The notes under the pieces are model-generated. The model ran no database searches. It had not been told where the DNA came from and saw only the letters and a list, made by a program, of their open reading frames with translations. The translations under genes were made by a program, and so were the position numbers. From positions 1 to 21,131 of the forward strand of contig NZ_CALIJA010000016.1 in the NCBI RefSeq assembly GCF_938017615.1: DNA of 21,131 bases, written 5' to 3'. Source of the stretch: an uncultured Campylobacter sp. GTDB lineage: Bacteria > Campylobacterota > Campylobacteria > Campylobacterales > Campylobacteraceae. Positions 1 through 6,671 of the stretch are shown in pieces (the stretch's first letter is position 1; every line of letters starts with the position of its first letter).

Positions 1-4
1 ATTT

Positions 5-43
5 TGTAATTCTCCGATTAAATTTAAATTTTGAAGAATTACA
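5..43. repeat. 9-bp inverted repeat upstream of the first gene
   Basis: TGTAATTCT at 5-13 is exactly mirrored by AGAATTACA at 35-43, with a 21-base AT-rich spacer. It ends 26 bases before the ATG at 69, so it lies where a promoter or operator would be. It could bind a dimeric regulator or form a weak RNA hairpin; the sequence cannot separate these. Confidence 0.45.
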
Positions 44-68
44 TTACTTAAATTTTAAAAGATAGATT

Positions 69-563
69 ATGAATTTTTTCCTGGGCTTCCTTGCTGGTAG
101 TGGTGCTTTTGATGGACTTGCAGCTGCGGTTATCGTTTTTGGCGTCATAGCCATTTTGGGTGGTTTTAATGCCGTTATAGCTTCCATTCCTGCTTTTATA
201 GTGTTTTGCGTTGCAAAGGCATTTTTAGAAGGCTTGACTTCTAACGTAAATAATAGATTTGTTACCCTTGTCGTTCCGATCGCTGGAGCTTTAGTGCTAG
301 CATACTTTACGGCTGATGCTGTTTATAAAAGTGAGCAGGCAAAAGATGCCGAGCATGAAGTGCAGAAGCAACAAAATATGACGCAGCAAGATAAAGTCTA
401 TTATATCCAGCGAAGTTTGATGTTCGGTGGCTACGGTGTGATGATTGATGGTAAATGGGGCAAAAAGACTATGCGAGCGGCGCAGAAATATTCGGGCTCG
501 TCCGCAACCTCGATCGACGAACTTTATGAGGCGGTCAGGGCTAAAAAAGAGGGTAGAAGATAA
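69..563 (+). CDS. Small membrane protein with peptidoglycan-binding-like C-terminus
   Basis: This 164-residue protein is of unknown function. The first 85 residues are hydrophobic and hold two to three likely membrane segments (about 14-34, 37-53 and 64-84). A charged, Gln-rich stretch follows (about 88-108). The C-terminal 55 residues contain YYIQRSLMFGGYGVMIDGKW followed by GKKTMRAAQKY, which matches the pattern of the peptidoglycan-binding family 1 domain (IQ..L...GY....DG.WG..T..A...). The natural inference is an inner-membrane protein whose soluble tail contacts cell-wall peptidoglycan. The ATG has only a weak Shine-Dalgarno sequence (AAAAGATAG). It stands alone, facing a convergent minus-strand gene, and its own promoter region holds the 5-43 inverted repeat. 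The domain call rests on a short motif and the topology on hydrophobicity read by eye. Confidence 0.75.
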   Translation: MNFFLGFLAGSGAFDGLAAAVIVFGVIAILGGFNAVIASIPAFIVFCVAKAFLEGLTSNVNNRFVTLVVPIAGALVLAYFTADAVYKSEQAKDAEHEVQKQQNMTQQDKVYYIQRSLMFGGYGVMIDGKWGKKTMRAAQKYSGSSATSIDELYEAVRAKKEGRR

Positions 564-889
564 AATTTAAATCGCGAGCCGAGCCTTGCACTAAATTCTT
601 AAATTTACTCGCTTTATATACGTCTTATCGGGCGCCTCAAAATAGATTGGGCTGCTTGTCAAAGTCTCTTAAGCTTGTCTGGGGCGTAAATTTTAAAAAT
701 GGAGCTTGAGCGTTTTTGAGGTAAGCGGACGAAATAAACTTGCTTGTGCGCGGACTATGTTAAATTTAATAAATTTAGCTGCAAGGCGCAACGGAATTTA
801 CGTTGTTTGCGGCTTGCAAGCGGGATAAATTTAAGGGCGCGATCTTTACGGGCAAAATTTTATGCGCGACGACTGAGGCGCGCGGTTTT
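564..889. other. Gene-poor region between convergent genes
   Basis: I see no convincing gene in these 326 bases; the plus-strand frame opening at 744 is short, Arg/Leu/Cys-rich and runs antisense into the 890-1342 gene. The only structure noted is an interrupted hairpin at 781-817: GCAAG pairs with CTTGC and, inside it, CAACG (789-793) pairs with CGTTG (801-805). It lies beyond the 3' end of the minus-strand gene ending at 890 and could be a weak transcript end, but no T run follows. Confidence 0.4.
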
Positions 890-1342
890 CTATGAAAGTT
901 TAAATTTCTTATGCTCAAAGTGGTATTTTTTCTGCGAAATCGCGTTAAATTTAAGGCTATCTATCCTGGAAAAGTTAACGGCGTATTCCTTCAAGCAAGC
1001 GAGGATGAAAGAGAAGCGGTAATTGCCATTTTCGTAAAATATCTCGCTCGTTATTATTTCGCCGGGCGCCGCGTCGCATCTTTGATCCGAGCTCATAACG
1101 CATTTTAGTTCATAATATCCATTTTGCAAATCTCCGATGTAAAATTTCAAATGCAACTTTTCATTAATTTGCTTTTTGGGTAGCAATAGCGCATCGTTGA
1201 AGCTTATGCCCGCAAAAATTCTTTCTAGCGTATGCATATTTTTATGCAGCCCTGCTAAATACGCCTCGTATCGCCGCTGCCTTAAGGCATATTCGCTATC
1301 TTTTATATTGCCCTTGATCCAATCTAAGTCAAAATATAGCAC
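890..1342 (-). CDS. Hypothetical protein, last gene of the tat-queA run
   Basis: This 150-residue protein is not recognised. It is soluble by eye, begins with an acidic/aromatic stretch (LYFDLDWIKG), has a charged helical segment at about 17-40 (ALRQRRYEAYLAGLHKN), a mixed beta-rich middle and a basic, aromatic C-terminus. The usable start is GTG at 1342, without a good Shine-Dalgarno sequence. Unusually, the same frame stays open upstream for another 14 codons, up to the TAG stop of the preceding 346-residue gene, and those residues (for example RFKTKEIE) look protein-like. It may therefore start at a non-standard codon closer to that stop (an ACG lies two codons after it), be translated by coupling, or be the 3' half of a formerly single gene. 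Function unknown. Confidence 0.6.
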   Translation of the reverse strand: MLYFDLDWIKGNIKDSEYALRQRRYEAYLAGLHKNMHTLERIFAGISFNDALLLPKKQINEKLHLKFYIGDLQNGYYELKCVMSSDQRCDAAPGEIITSEIFYENGNYRFSFILACLKEYAVNFSRIDSLKFNAISQKKYHFEHKKFKLS

Positions 1343-1381
1343 TTCAATTTCTTTGGTTTTAAATCTGTCGTTGTCCGTTCG

Positions 1382-2422
1382 CTACAGCCCCAAGAAATTC
1401 TCATCGTTTTTGATCTTTTCGATGATATCGAGCGTGGCGTAAAACTCGTCGTAGAAATATGGCATCTCGAGCTTGAAAAATTTAAAATTTAGCCCCTCCA
1501 GCACCTTGAGCGAGTGTTTGTTTTTAAGTAAAAATATGAAAAATACCCCGTCTTTTTCCAGCGCGTTGAGGTAGTTTATTTCGCTTATATTGGCGCGTAG
1601 GATCTCGGCGTCAAGGATGACGACGTCGGCTACGTAGATGAAGTCGTTTAGGTGCCTCTTTGCGCTCTCCCAGTTGGAGTTTGGCATCACGTCACAACCA
1701 AGCCCGCTTAAAAAATCTCGCAGCTCCTCGAAGATCGCGCGGTTTTTATGCGTTATGATGACGTTGTAGTCGTATTTTTTAGCGCTAAAATCCTGCTTTT
1801 GCGCAAAGCAGCTAAGTACCGCATCCATTTTGATAAAGGTTCCGCGCCCGTCAGCTCCAATACTTGGATGCGAACCGAGTGCACGCAAATGGGTCTGCGC
1901 CGAAGTAAGATACTCATCATCCGTGCTAGCGGCGCTTTCTAGTGCACTTTTAAGCGCATAGGTGCGCGGATCCTTTAGCTCGCGATCGATACCTACTCGA
2001 ACGTCGAGCTTGATAGAGCTCATATTCGCTCTAAGTTCCTTGCTACTAAATTCCACGCTCACGCGGATCGGTTCAGCAATATTTTGTAGGAAAAACTCGC
2101 ACGCATCAAAGACTGCGCTAGTGAGATTTAGCACCTCGCCGCCGTAGATACGCGGTAGCTGCGGCGGGAAGCTAAGATAGAGCGTGCTGTCGTATTTCGT
2201 GCACTCCTCAAATAAAATTTCGCTTTGAAATTTTAAAATTTTTAAAATATCGATCTGCGCGATATCCTCGCGTCTAGGCACGACGGAATCGCTTTCTTTG
2301 GCTTTAGGCGCAGCGGAGAAAATTTTGCCGCTTACGGCGGGCTTTTTAGCAAAAAGTTTTCTTGCCACAAAGCCTGCCGTCGCAGCCAATATTGCTAGCG
2401 CGCCTAAAACCACGGCTTTCAT
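1382..2422 (-). CDS. Membrane-anchored protein resembling a degenerate sensor-kinase/receiver
   Basis: The protein has 346 residues. Residues 1-25 form a membrane anchor followed by basic residues (ARKLFAKK). Residues about 50-205 loosely resemble a histidine-kinase ATPase domain: VLNLTSAVFDACEF sits where an N-box would be and ADGRGTFIKMDAVL resembles the last glycine-rich strand. No phosphorylatable His box is obvious. Residues about 220-340 look like a receiver domain: strand YNVIITH, helix, strand ADVVILDAEIL with a candidate phospho-acceptor Asp, strand VFFIFLL, and FFKLEMPY at the place of the conserved Lys-Pro. The acidic pair normally in the first strand is missing. The start ATG overlaps the queA stop by four bases (ATGA), so translation is probably coupled. 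A catalytically inactive signalling protein is an inference from fold-level resemblance only. Confidence 0.65.
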   Translation of the reverse strand: MKAVVLGALAILAATAGFVARKLFAKKPAVSGKIFSAAPKAKESDSVVPRREDIAQIDILKILKFQSEILFEECTKYDSTLYLSFPPQLPRIYGGEVLNLTSAVFDACEFFLQNIAEPIRVSVEFSSKELRANMSSIKLDVRVGIDRELKDPRTYALKSALESAASTDDEYLTSAQTHLRALGSHPSIGADGRGTFIKMDAVLSCFAQKQDFSAKKYDYNVIITHKNRAIFEELRDFLSGLGCDVMPNSNWESAKRHLNDFIYVADVVILDAEILRANISEINYLNALEKDGVFFIFLLKNKHSLKVLEGLNFKFFKLEMPYFYDEFYATLDIIEKIKNDENFLGL

Positions 2423-3438
2423 AGCACAAGCATCCCATCGCCGTAGGAGTAGAAGCGGTATCTTTGCTCCACTGCGATGCGGTAGAGCTCAAGCGTGCGC
2501 TCAAGGCCGATGAAGCTCGCCACGAGCATTATCAGCGTGGATTTGGGCAGGTGAAAGTTCGTAAGCAGAAAATTTTGTCTTATCGGCGGATTGCCCGGGT
2601 GCAAAAACAGCTCGCAGATCCCGCTGATTTGTCCGTTACGCGCAAAATTTTCGATCGTGCGCGTAACGGTCGTGCCCACGCCTAAAATTTTTCGCTCGCT
2701 TTTTAGGATTTGTGCGGTCTGCGGCGGGATAGAGTAGAGCTCGCCGTGCATCTTGTGATCGCGCAGATCCGCTACTTCCACGGGCTTGAAGGTGCCTGCG
2801 CCCACGTGCAGCGTGATGAAGTGGATCTCGTGATTTCGGCGCAAATCCGCAATCATCTCACTATCAAAGTGCAAGCTCGCGGTGGGTGCGGCGACGGCGC
2901 CTTGCTCGCGCGCGAAGATGCTTTGATACCAGCTCGCATCCTCCTTCGTATCGGCGCGCTTGATATACGGCGGCAGCGGCACGTGGCCGATACGTTCGCA
3001 AATTTCAAAAACATCGTGGGTGTTTAAAGCCTTACCGCCGCGCTCAAACTGCACGATGCGAAGCCCGCCTTCTATCAGCTCACAAACGCGCGCGTTAAGA
3101 CCGCTTTGAAATTTTAATTCGCTACCCGCTTTGACGCTGCCGCGGATATAGGCGCTAAATTTATCGCCCTCAAGCGGCGAATTTAACAGAAGCTCGATCT
3201 TGCCGCCGCTGTTTTTATGACCGAAGAGGCGCGCCTTGATTACCTTCGTGTCGTTGAAAATAATATCGCAGGGCGGCAGGACGTCCGCCAGATCGCCGAA
3301 GTGCGCGTGCGTGATCTGCTCTTTGGCGCGGTCGTAGATCAGCAGGCGCGCGCTTTGTTTGGGCATCGCAGGCGCGCTTGCGATGAGCTCGCTAGGAAGC
3401 TCGTAATCGTAGCTGCCAACTAAATTTAGATCCGCCAT
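2419..3438 (-). CDS. queA: S-adenosylmethionine:tRNA ribosyltransferase-isomerase QueA
   Basis: QueA transfers and isomerises the ribose of S-adenosylmethionine onto 7-aminomethyl-7-deazaguanine in tRNA, the epoxyqueuosine-forming step of queuosine synthesis. The 339 residues agree with the family's usual length. Recognisable blocks are YDYELPSELIA at the N-terminus, IFNDTKVIKARLFG at about 59-72, GAVAAPTASLHF at about 180-191, LHVGAGTFKPV at about 210-220, and LLTNFHLPKSTLIMLVASF near the end. The gene is separated from the tatC stop by a single base (TGA-G-ATG), so it is probably read by coupled translation. Its stop overlaps the next gene by four bases. In C. jejuni queA also lies next to tatC. 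Confidence 0.96.
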   Translation of the reverse strand: MADLNLVGSYDYELPSELIASAPAMPKQSARLLIYDRAKEQITHAHFGDLADVLPPCDIIFNDTKVIKARLFGHKNSGGKIELLLNSPLEGDKFSAYIRGSVKAGSELKFQSGLNARVCELIEGGLRIVQFERGGKALNTHDVFEICERIGHVPLPPYIKRADTKEDASWYQSIFAREQGAVAAPTASLHFDSEMIADLRRNHEIHFITLHVGAGTFKPVEVADLRDHKMHGELYSIPPQTAQILKSERKILGVGTTVTRTIENFARNGQISGICELFLHPGNPPIRQNFLLTNFHLPKSTLIMLVASFIGLERTLELYRIAVEQRYRFYSYGDGMLVL

Positions 3439-3439
3439 C

Positions 3440-4195
3440 TCACGCCTGCGCTACGTCCGTGGAATTTTCGCTTTCGTCATCCTCAGGCTTATACGGATTT
3501 ATCATTTTGGCGATAAAGATCGAAAGCAGATAAAGCGCAATTAGCGGAGTTGCGAGCATAAACTGACTAAGCACGTCCGGCGGCGTCATAACCGCTGCAA
3601 AGATGAAAATAATGACGATTGCGTAGCGGAAAAAATCGCTCAGGCTTTTATTAGTTACAAGCCCGATTTTAGCGAGGAAAAATGTCACCACCGGAAGCTC
3701 GAAGCTGATGCCGAATGCGACGACGAGCTTGGCGAAAAAACCTACATATTCGCCGATTGTAGGCATCGCAGTAAATTGCTTGGCGCCAAAATTTACCAAG
3801 AAATTAAACGCGACGGGGATTACGAAAAAATAGCAAAACGCCGCGCCTAAAAAGAACATAATGCTCGCGCCGCTAACGAAGGGGATGACGTATTTTTTCT
3901 CGTTGTCGTAAAGCCCAGGCGCTACGAAAAGCCACGCCTGCCAGAAAATTATCGGCATCGCTAGAAGCAGCGAGGTGAAAAACGATACCTTCATCGCGGT
4001 AAAAAACGTTTCGCCAAGCTGGGTAAAGATGATCTCACTGCCCTTAGGAAGCACGCGCACCAGCGGACGGGTCATAAAGCCTAAAATATCTTCCCAAAAG
4101 CCGAAGCACGCGATAAAAAGGACGATGACGGACAGCACGCAGATCACTAGGCGCTTGCGAAGCTCGGCTAGATGCGGTTTTAGCTCTTCAAACAT
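3440..4195 (-). CDS. tatC: Twin-arginine translocase subunit TatC
   Basis: TatC is the polytopic inner-membrane receptor that binds twin-arginine signal peptides together with TatB, for export of folded, often cofactor-containing proteins. The 251-residue protein shows six hydrophobic segments and family landmarks: PHLAELRKRL at the N-terminus, LGETFF (the conserved Glu of the first periplasmic loop), FELP near the third quarter, and TPPDVLSQ before the last membrane segments. A short acidic tail (about 235-251) faces the cytoplasm. A GAGAGAGAA ribosome-binding stretch precedes the ATG. It directly follows tatB (15 bases), with queA one base downstream. No tatA is in this window, which agrees with its separate location in other campylobacters. 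Confidence 0.96.
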   Translation of the reverse strand: MFEELKPHLAELRKRLVICVLSVIVLFIACFGFWEDILGFMTRPLVRVLPKGSEIIFTQLGETFFTAMKVSFFTSLLLAMPIIFWQAWLFVAPGLYDNEKKYVIPFVSGASIMFFLGAAFCYFFVIPVAFNFLVNFGAKQFTAMPTIGEYVGFFAKLVVAFGISFELPVVTFFLAKIGLVTNKSLSDFFRYAIVIIFIFAAVMTPPDVLSQFMLATPLIALYLLSIFIAKMINPYKPEDDESENSTDVAQA

Positions 4196-4210
4196 TAAAT
4201 TTCTCTCTCA

Positions 4211-4933
4211 TTATGATTTTTGCGTATCGTTATTTTGCGCGGAATTTTGCATAGAATTTTGCGCATCGCCGTTTAAATTTGCATTCATATTTTGCGCAGC
4301 GCTTTTTGCTTCACCGCTTGCATTCGTATTTTGCGCGCTATTTTCTGCACTGCCGCCCGTGCTCGGCATGGGATTTTCGCCTTTGTTTTCGGCACTCGAA
4401 TTCGCGCTTTTGCTTTCAACGCCGGAATTTGTTGCGCCGAGGGCGGAGCCTTGCATAGAGTTTGCGGCTCCAGCGGAGCTTTGCGCGGAATTTTCGCTGC
4501 CCGAATTTGCCTTTAAATTTGCCGTCTCGCTCTGTTTTTGTGCCGAGACTTTCGCGGAGTTTAACGCGTCTTTGGCGGCGTCCGAGCTAAGCGTTTCTTT
4601 AAGCGAGCTTTCCGCGTCTTTTAGCCCCGCATTTAGCGTCTCTTTGACCGAGTCGATACCGCCTTTGATCTCGTCGAGCTCCTCAAACGTGAGCTTTTTG
4701 CGCACGCCCTCGCTTGCTTGCGTGATACTCTCTTTATATTTTTTGGCATCCTCTTTGAGCTCGGCGATGCGAAGCTCCTGATCGAAGCTCGATTTTGCGT
4801 CGTTGATGGTTTTTTTGATAACTTTGAAGTATTTCGCGAGCTCAACCAGCACTTTTGGAAGCTTCTCGGGCCCCAGCACGATTATCGCGATGATTAAAAT
4901 GACCGTAATTTCAGGCATACTGATACCAAACAT
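4211..4933 (-). CDS. tatB: Sec-independent translocase protein TatB with an extended low-complexity tail
   Basis: TatB forms the signal-peptide receptor with TatC. Residues 1-20 are the membrane helix, followed by the typical hinge LGPEKLPKVLVELAKYFK and an amphipathic helix. A charged helical region extends to about residue 130. The remaining roughly 105 residues are an extreme Asn/Ser/Ala/Gly/Gln-rich tail (for example SAENSAQNTNASGEAKSAAQ and DAQNSMQNSAQNNDTQKS), expected to be disordered in the cytoplasm. The 240-residue total is long for TatB; I recall campylobacter homologues nearer 150. The start is supported by TTAGGAAA just upstream and by the conserved MFGISMPEI N-terminus. It lies 57 bases downstream of the hemW-like gene and has its own candidate promoter in that gap. 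Confidence 0.94.
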   Translation of the reverse strand: MFGISMPEITVILIIAIIVLGPEKLPKVLVELAKYFKVIKKTINDAKSSFDQELRIAELKEDAKKYKESITQASEGVRKKLTFEELDEIKGGIDSVKETLNAGLKDAESSLKETLSSDAAKDALNSAKVSAQKQSETANLKANSGSENSAQSSAGAANSMQGSALGATNSGVESKSANSSAENKGENPMPSTGGSAENSAQNTNASGEAKSAAQNMNANLNGDAQNSMQNSAQNNDTQKS

Positions 4934-4960
4934 AAAATTTCCTAACGTAAAAAGTGGCGT

Positions 4961-4966
4961 ATTGTA
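4961..4966 (-). promoter_or_regulatory. Candidate -10 box for tatB
   Basis: Reading the minus strand, GTTACAATACG contains TACAAT at 4966-4961, about 28 bases upstream of the tatB ATG. The upstream sequence is AT-rich with T runs, as in epsilonproteobacterial sigma-70 promoters, where the -35 box is poorly conserved. It would let tatBC-queA be expressed apart from the hemW-like gene. Confidence 0.4.
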
Positions 4967-4990
4967 ACTAAAATTTCATTAATCTTAAAT

Positions 4991-6064
4991 TTAGCGCCCG
5001 CGGCGGCTGCTTTGCGTAATAAAAAGCGCGATCTCGTCGGCGAGCAAAAAGTTGGGATTATAAAATTTACCCTCGGCAAATTTCAGCTTTTTTTCGCGCA
5101 CGAGCAGCTGCGCGTTGCTTAGCTCCGTAGCGTTTAAAATTTGCGCTTCAAGCCCCAAAACGCAGCGCAGCCCGAGAAATATGCGCTCAAGCTTTTTATC
5201 CTGCGCGCTTAGAACTTCGCGCTGTTTTTGTAGCGGATCTGCAATGTAATCTCGCAAATTTTTAGGCGAGCTAAGGCGCACCTGAGCGCTAGTTCCGACC
5301 GCAAATGCCCCAAATCCAGCGTAATCCTCGCCGCGCCAGTAAGCCAGGTTGTGCTTACAGCGCAGTCCGCGCGCGGCAAAATTTGAAATTTCATACTGAC
5401 TAAAGCCGCTATCCGCCGCAAGCGCAAAGAAAAATTTAGCTAGAGCCGCGCTTTCCTTTTTAAAGCTTTCGTGCCCAAAAAACGGCGTGTTTTCCTCAAG
5501 GCTCAGCGCATAGGCGCTTAGATGCGGCACTTCACAGCGCGCAAACTCGGCCATTTCAAATTTTAAATTCCTTTTATCGTCAAATTTGCTTGCATAGATT
5601 AGATCCAAATTTATATTATCAAAGCCCGCTGCTTTGGCATTTTGCACCGCCAGAAAAATCTGCGCCGCACTGTGCGCGCGACCGAGGAACTTTAGCTTGG
5701 TATCGTTGAAGCTTTGTGCGCCGAAGCTGATGCGATTTACGCCGAGACCGCGCATCGCCTTAAGCCAAGCGGGACTAGCGGAGTTTGGGTTAGCTTCCGA
5801 GCTGATTTCGGCTTTGGCGGTAAAATGCGGCGCAAGCAGCGCAAAAATTTCATTGTAAAGCCCCATATCTACGGCGCTTGGCGTGCCTCCGCCGATAAAA
5901 AGCGTCGAAATTTGCGCATGTAGATTTTTCGCCAAAAAGTCGCGGACTTCAAGCTCTAGCGCGCTAAAGTAGCTTTTTGCGAGGCTAAACTTATCGCTGA
6001 AGGAGCCAAAGGCGCAATATGGGCATTTGGAGGTGCAAAACGGCACGTGGATGTAGATGTGCAA
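4991..6064 (-). CDS. hemW: Radical SAM protein of the HemW family (coproporphyrinogen oxidase-like, putative heme chaperone)
   Basis: The protein has 357 residues, close to the usual HemW length. The radical S-adenosylmethionine cluster motif is at residues 10-17 (CTSKCPYC, Cys 10/14/17) within IYIHVPFCTSKCPYCAFGSF. The following glycine-rich strand is FIGGGTPSA, then SSEANP, VNRISFGAQSF and SAYALSLEENTPF, all characteristic of the HemN/HemW superfamily. Compactness and the N-terminus favour HemW, a heme-binding chaperone, over the true oxygen-independent oxidase HemN, but I cannot test this fully. The start is TTG at 6064, chosen because the conserved HIYIHVPFC begins immediately after it and AGGA lies six bases upstream. 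It is divergent from nudH. Confidence 0.88.
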   Translation of the reverse strand: MHIYIHVPFCTSKCPYCAFGSFSDKFSLAKSYFSALELEVRDFLAKNLHAQISTLFIGGGTPSAVDMGLYNEIFALLAPHFTAKAEISSEANPNSASPAWLKAMRGLGVNRISFGAQSFNDTKLKFLGRAHSAAQIFLAVQNAKAAGFDNINLDLIYASKFDDKRNLKFEMAEFARCEVPHLSAYALSLEENTPFFGHESFKKESAALAKFFFALAADSGFSQYEISNFAARGLRCKHNLAYWRGEDYAGFGAFAVGTSAQVRLSSPKNLRDYIADPLQKQREVLSAQDKKLERIFLGLRCVLGLEAQILNATELSNAQLLVREKKLKFAEGKFYNPNFLLADEIALFITQSSRRGR

Positions 6065-6166
6065 GGGCGGTCCTATGGGTTAAATTTATGTCGCAAAATT
6101 TAGCGAATTAATTTGAAAATTTATATAAATTTTAAGCCTCTTAACGCAAATTTTAATATTTTTAGG

Positions 6167-6172
6167 TAGAAT
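6167..6172 (+). promoter_or_regulatory. Candidate -10 box for the nudH-folP operon
   Basis: TAGAAT lies 28 bases before the nudH ATG, preceded by T-rich blocks at roughly helical spacing (AATTTTAAG, AAATTTTAATATTTTTAGG), the pattern of epsilonproteobacterial sigma-70 promoters. The 136-base gap is shared with the divergent hemW-like gene. Confidence 0.45.
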
Positions 6173-6200
6173 TTTGAGAAATTTTTTGTGAGAAAACGAG

Positions 6201-6671
6201 ATGGAAAAAGAGAAAAATTACAGACCGAATGTCGCTGCAATCGTACTTTCGCCCTCGTATCCGTTTAATTGCGAAATTTTAATCGCGCAACGAAGCGACA
6301 TCAAAGGCGCCTGGCAGTTTCCTCAAGGCGGTATCGATGATGGTGAGACGCCTAAGATGGCGATCCGTAGAGAGCTAGGCGAGGAGATCGGAACAAGCAA
6401 AGTCGATATCATTGCTGAGTGCCCGAAGTGGCTTAGCTACGACTTTCCCGATGGGGTAGCTCAAAAGATGCGCCCATACGACGGGCAAATTCAAAGGTAT
6501 TTTTTGGTGAAATTGCGAAGCTTAGCCGATATAAACATCAATACTAAACTTCCAGAGTTTGACGCATTTAAATTCGTAGGCGCGAATGAGGTTTTAAGGC
6601 ACGTAAATCACTTCAAAAAGCCGATTTACGCGACGGTTTTAAAATATTTTAAGGAGGAGGGTTACATTTAA
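6201..6671 (+). CDS. nudH: RNA pyrophosphohydrolase (Nudix family, NudH/RppH)
   Basis: This family removes pyrophosphate from the 5' triphosphate end of RNAs, starting 5'-end-dependent decay, and can also hydrolyse diadenosine polyphosphates. The 156-residue protein has a complete Nudix box at residues 43-65: G43, E49, R57-E58, E61-E62 and G64 fit Gx5Ex7REUxEExG. RPNVAAIVLS at the N-terminus and GAWQFPQGGID before the box are typical of RppH. It is the first gene of the operon; its stop TAA overlaps the lysC start ATG by one base (TAATG). H. pylori and C. jejuni have the same nudH-lysC order. Confidence 0.95.
   Translation: MEKEKNYRPNVAAIVLSPSYPFNCEILIAQRSDIKGAWQFPQGGIDDGETPKMAIRRELGEEIGTSKVDIIAECPKWLSYDFPDGVAQKMRPYDGQIQRYFLVKLRSLADININTKLPEFDAFKFVGANEVLRHVNHFKKPIYATVLKYFKEEGYI

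Noticed and set aside
744..1022. Plus-strand open frame of 92 codons
   Set aside because: Arg/Leu/Cys-rich composition, no ribosome binding site, and it overlaps antisense a better minus-strand gene (890-1342).
3975..4781. Long plus-strand frame of 268 codons opposite tatC and tatB
   Set aside because: It is the mirror of tatB's low-complexity tail (Phe/Ala/Cys/Ser-rich); tatB and tatC are clearly the real genes.
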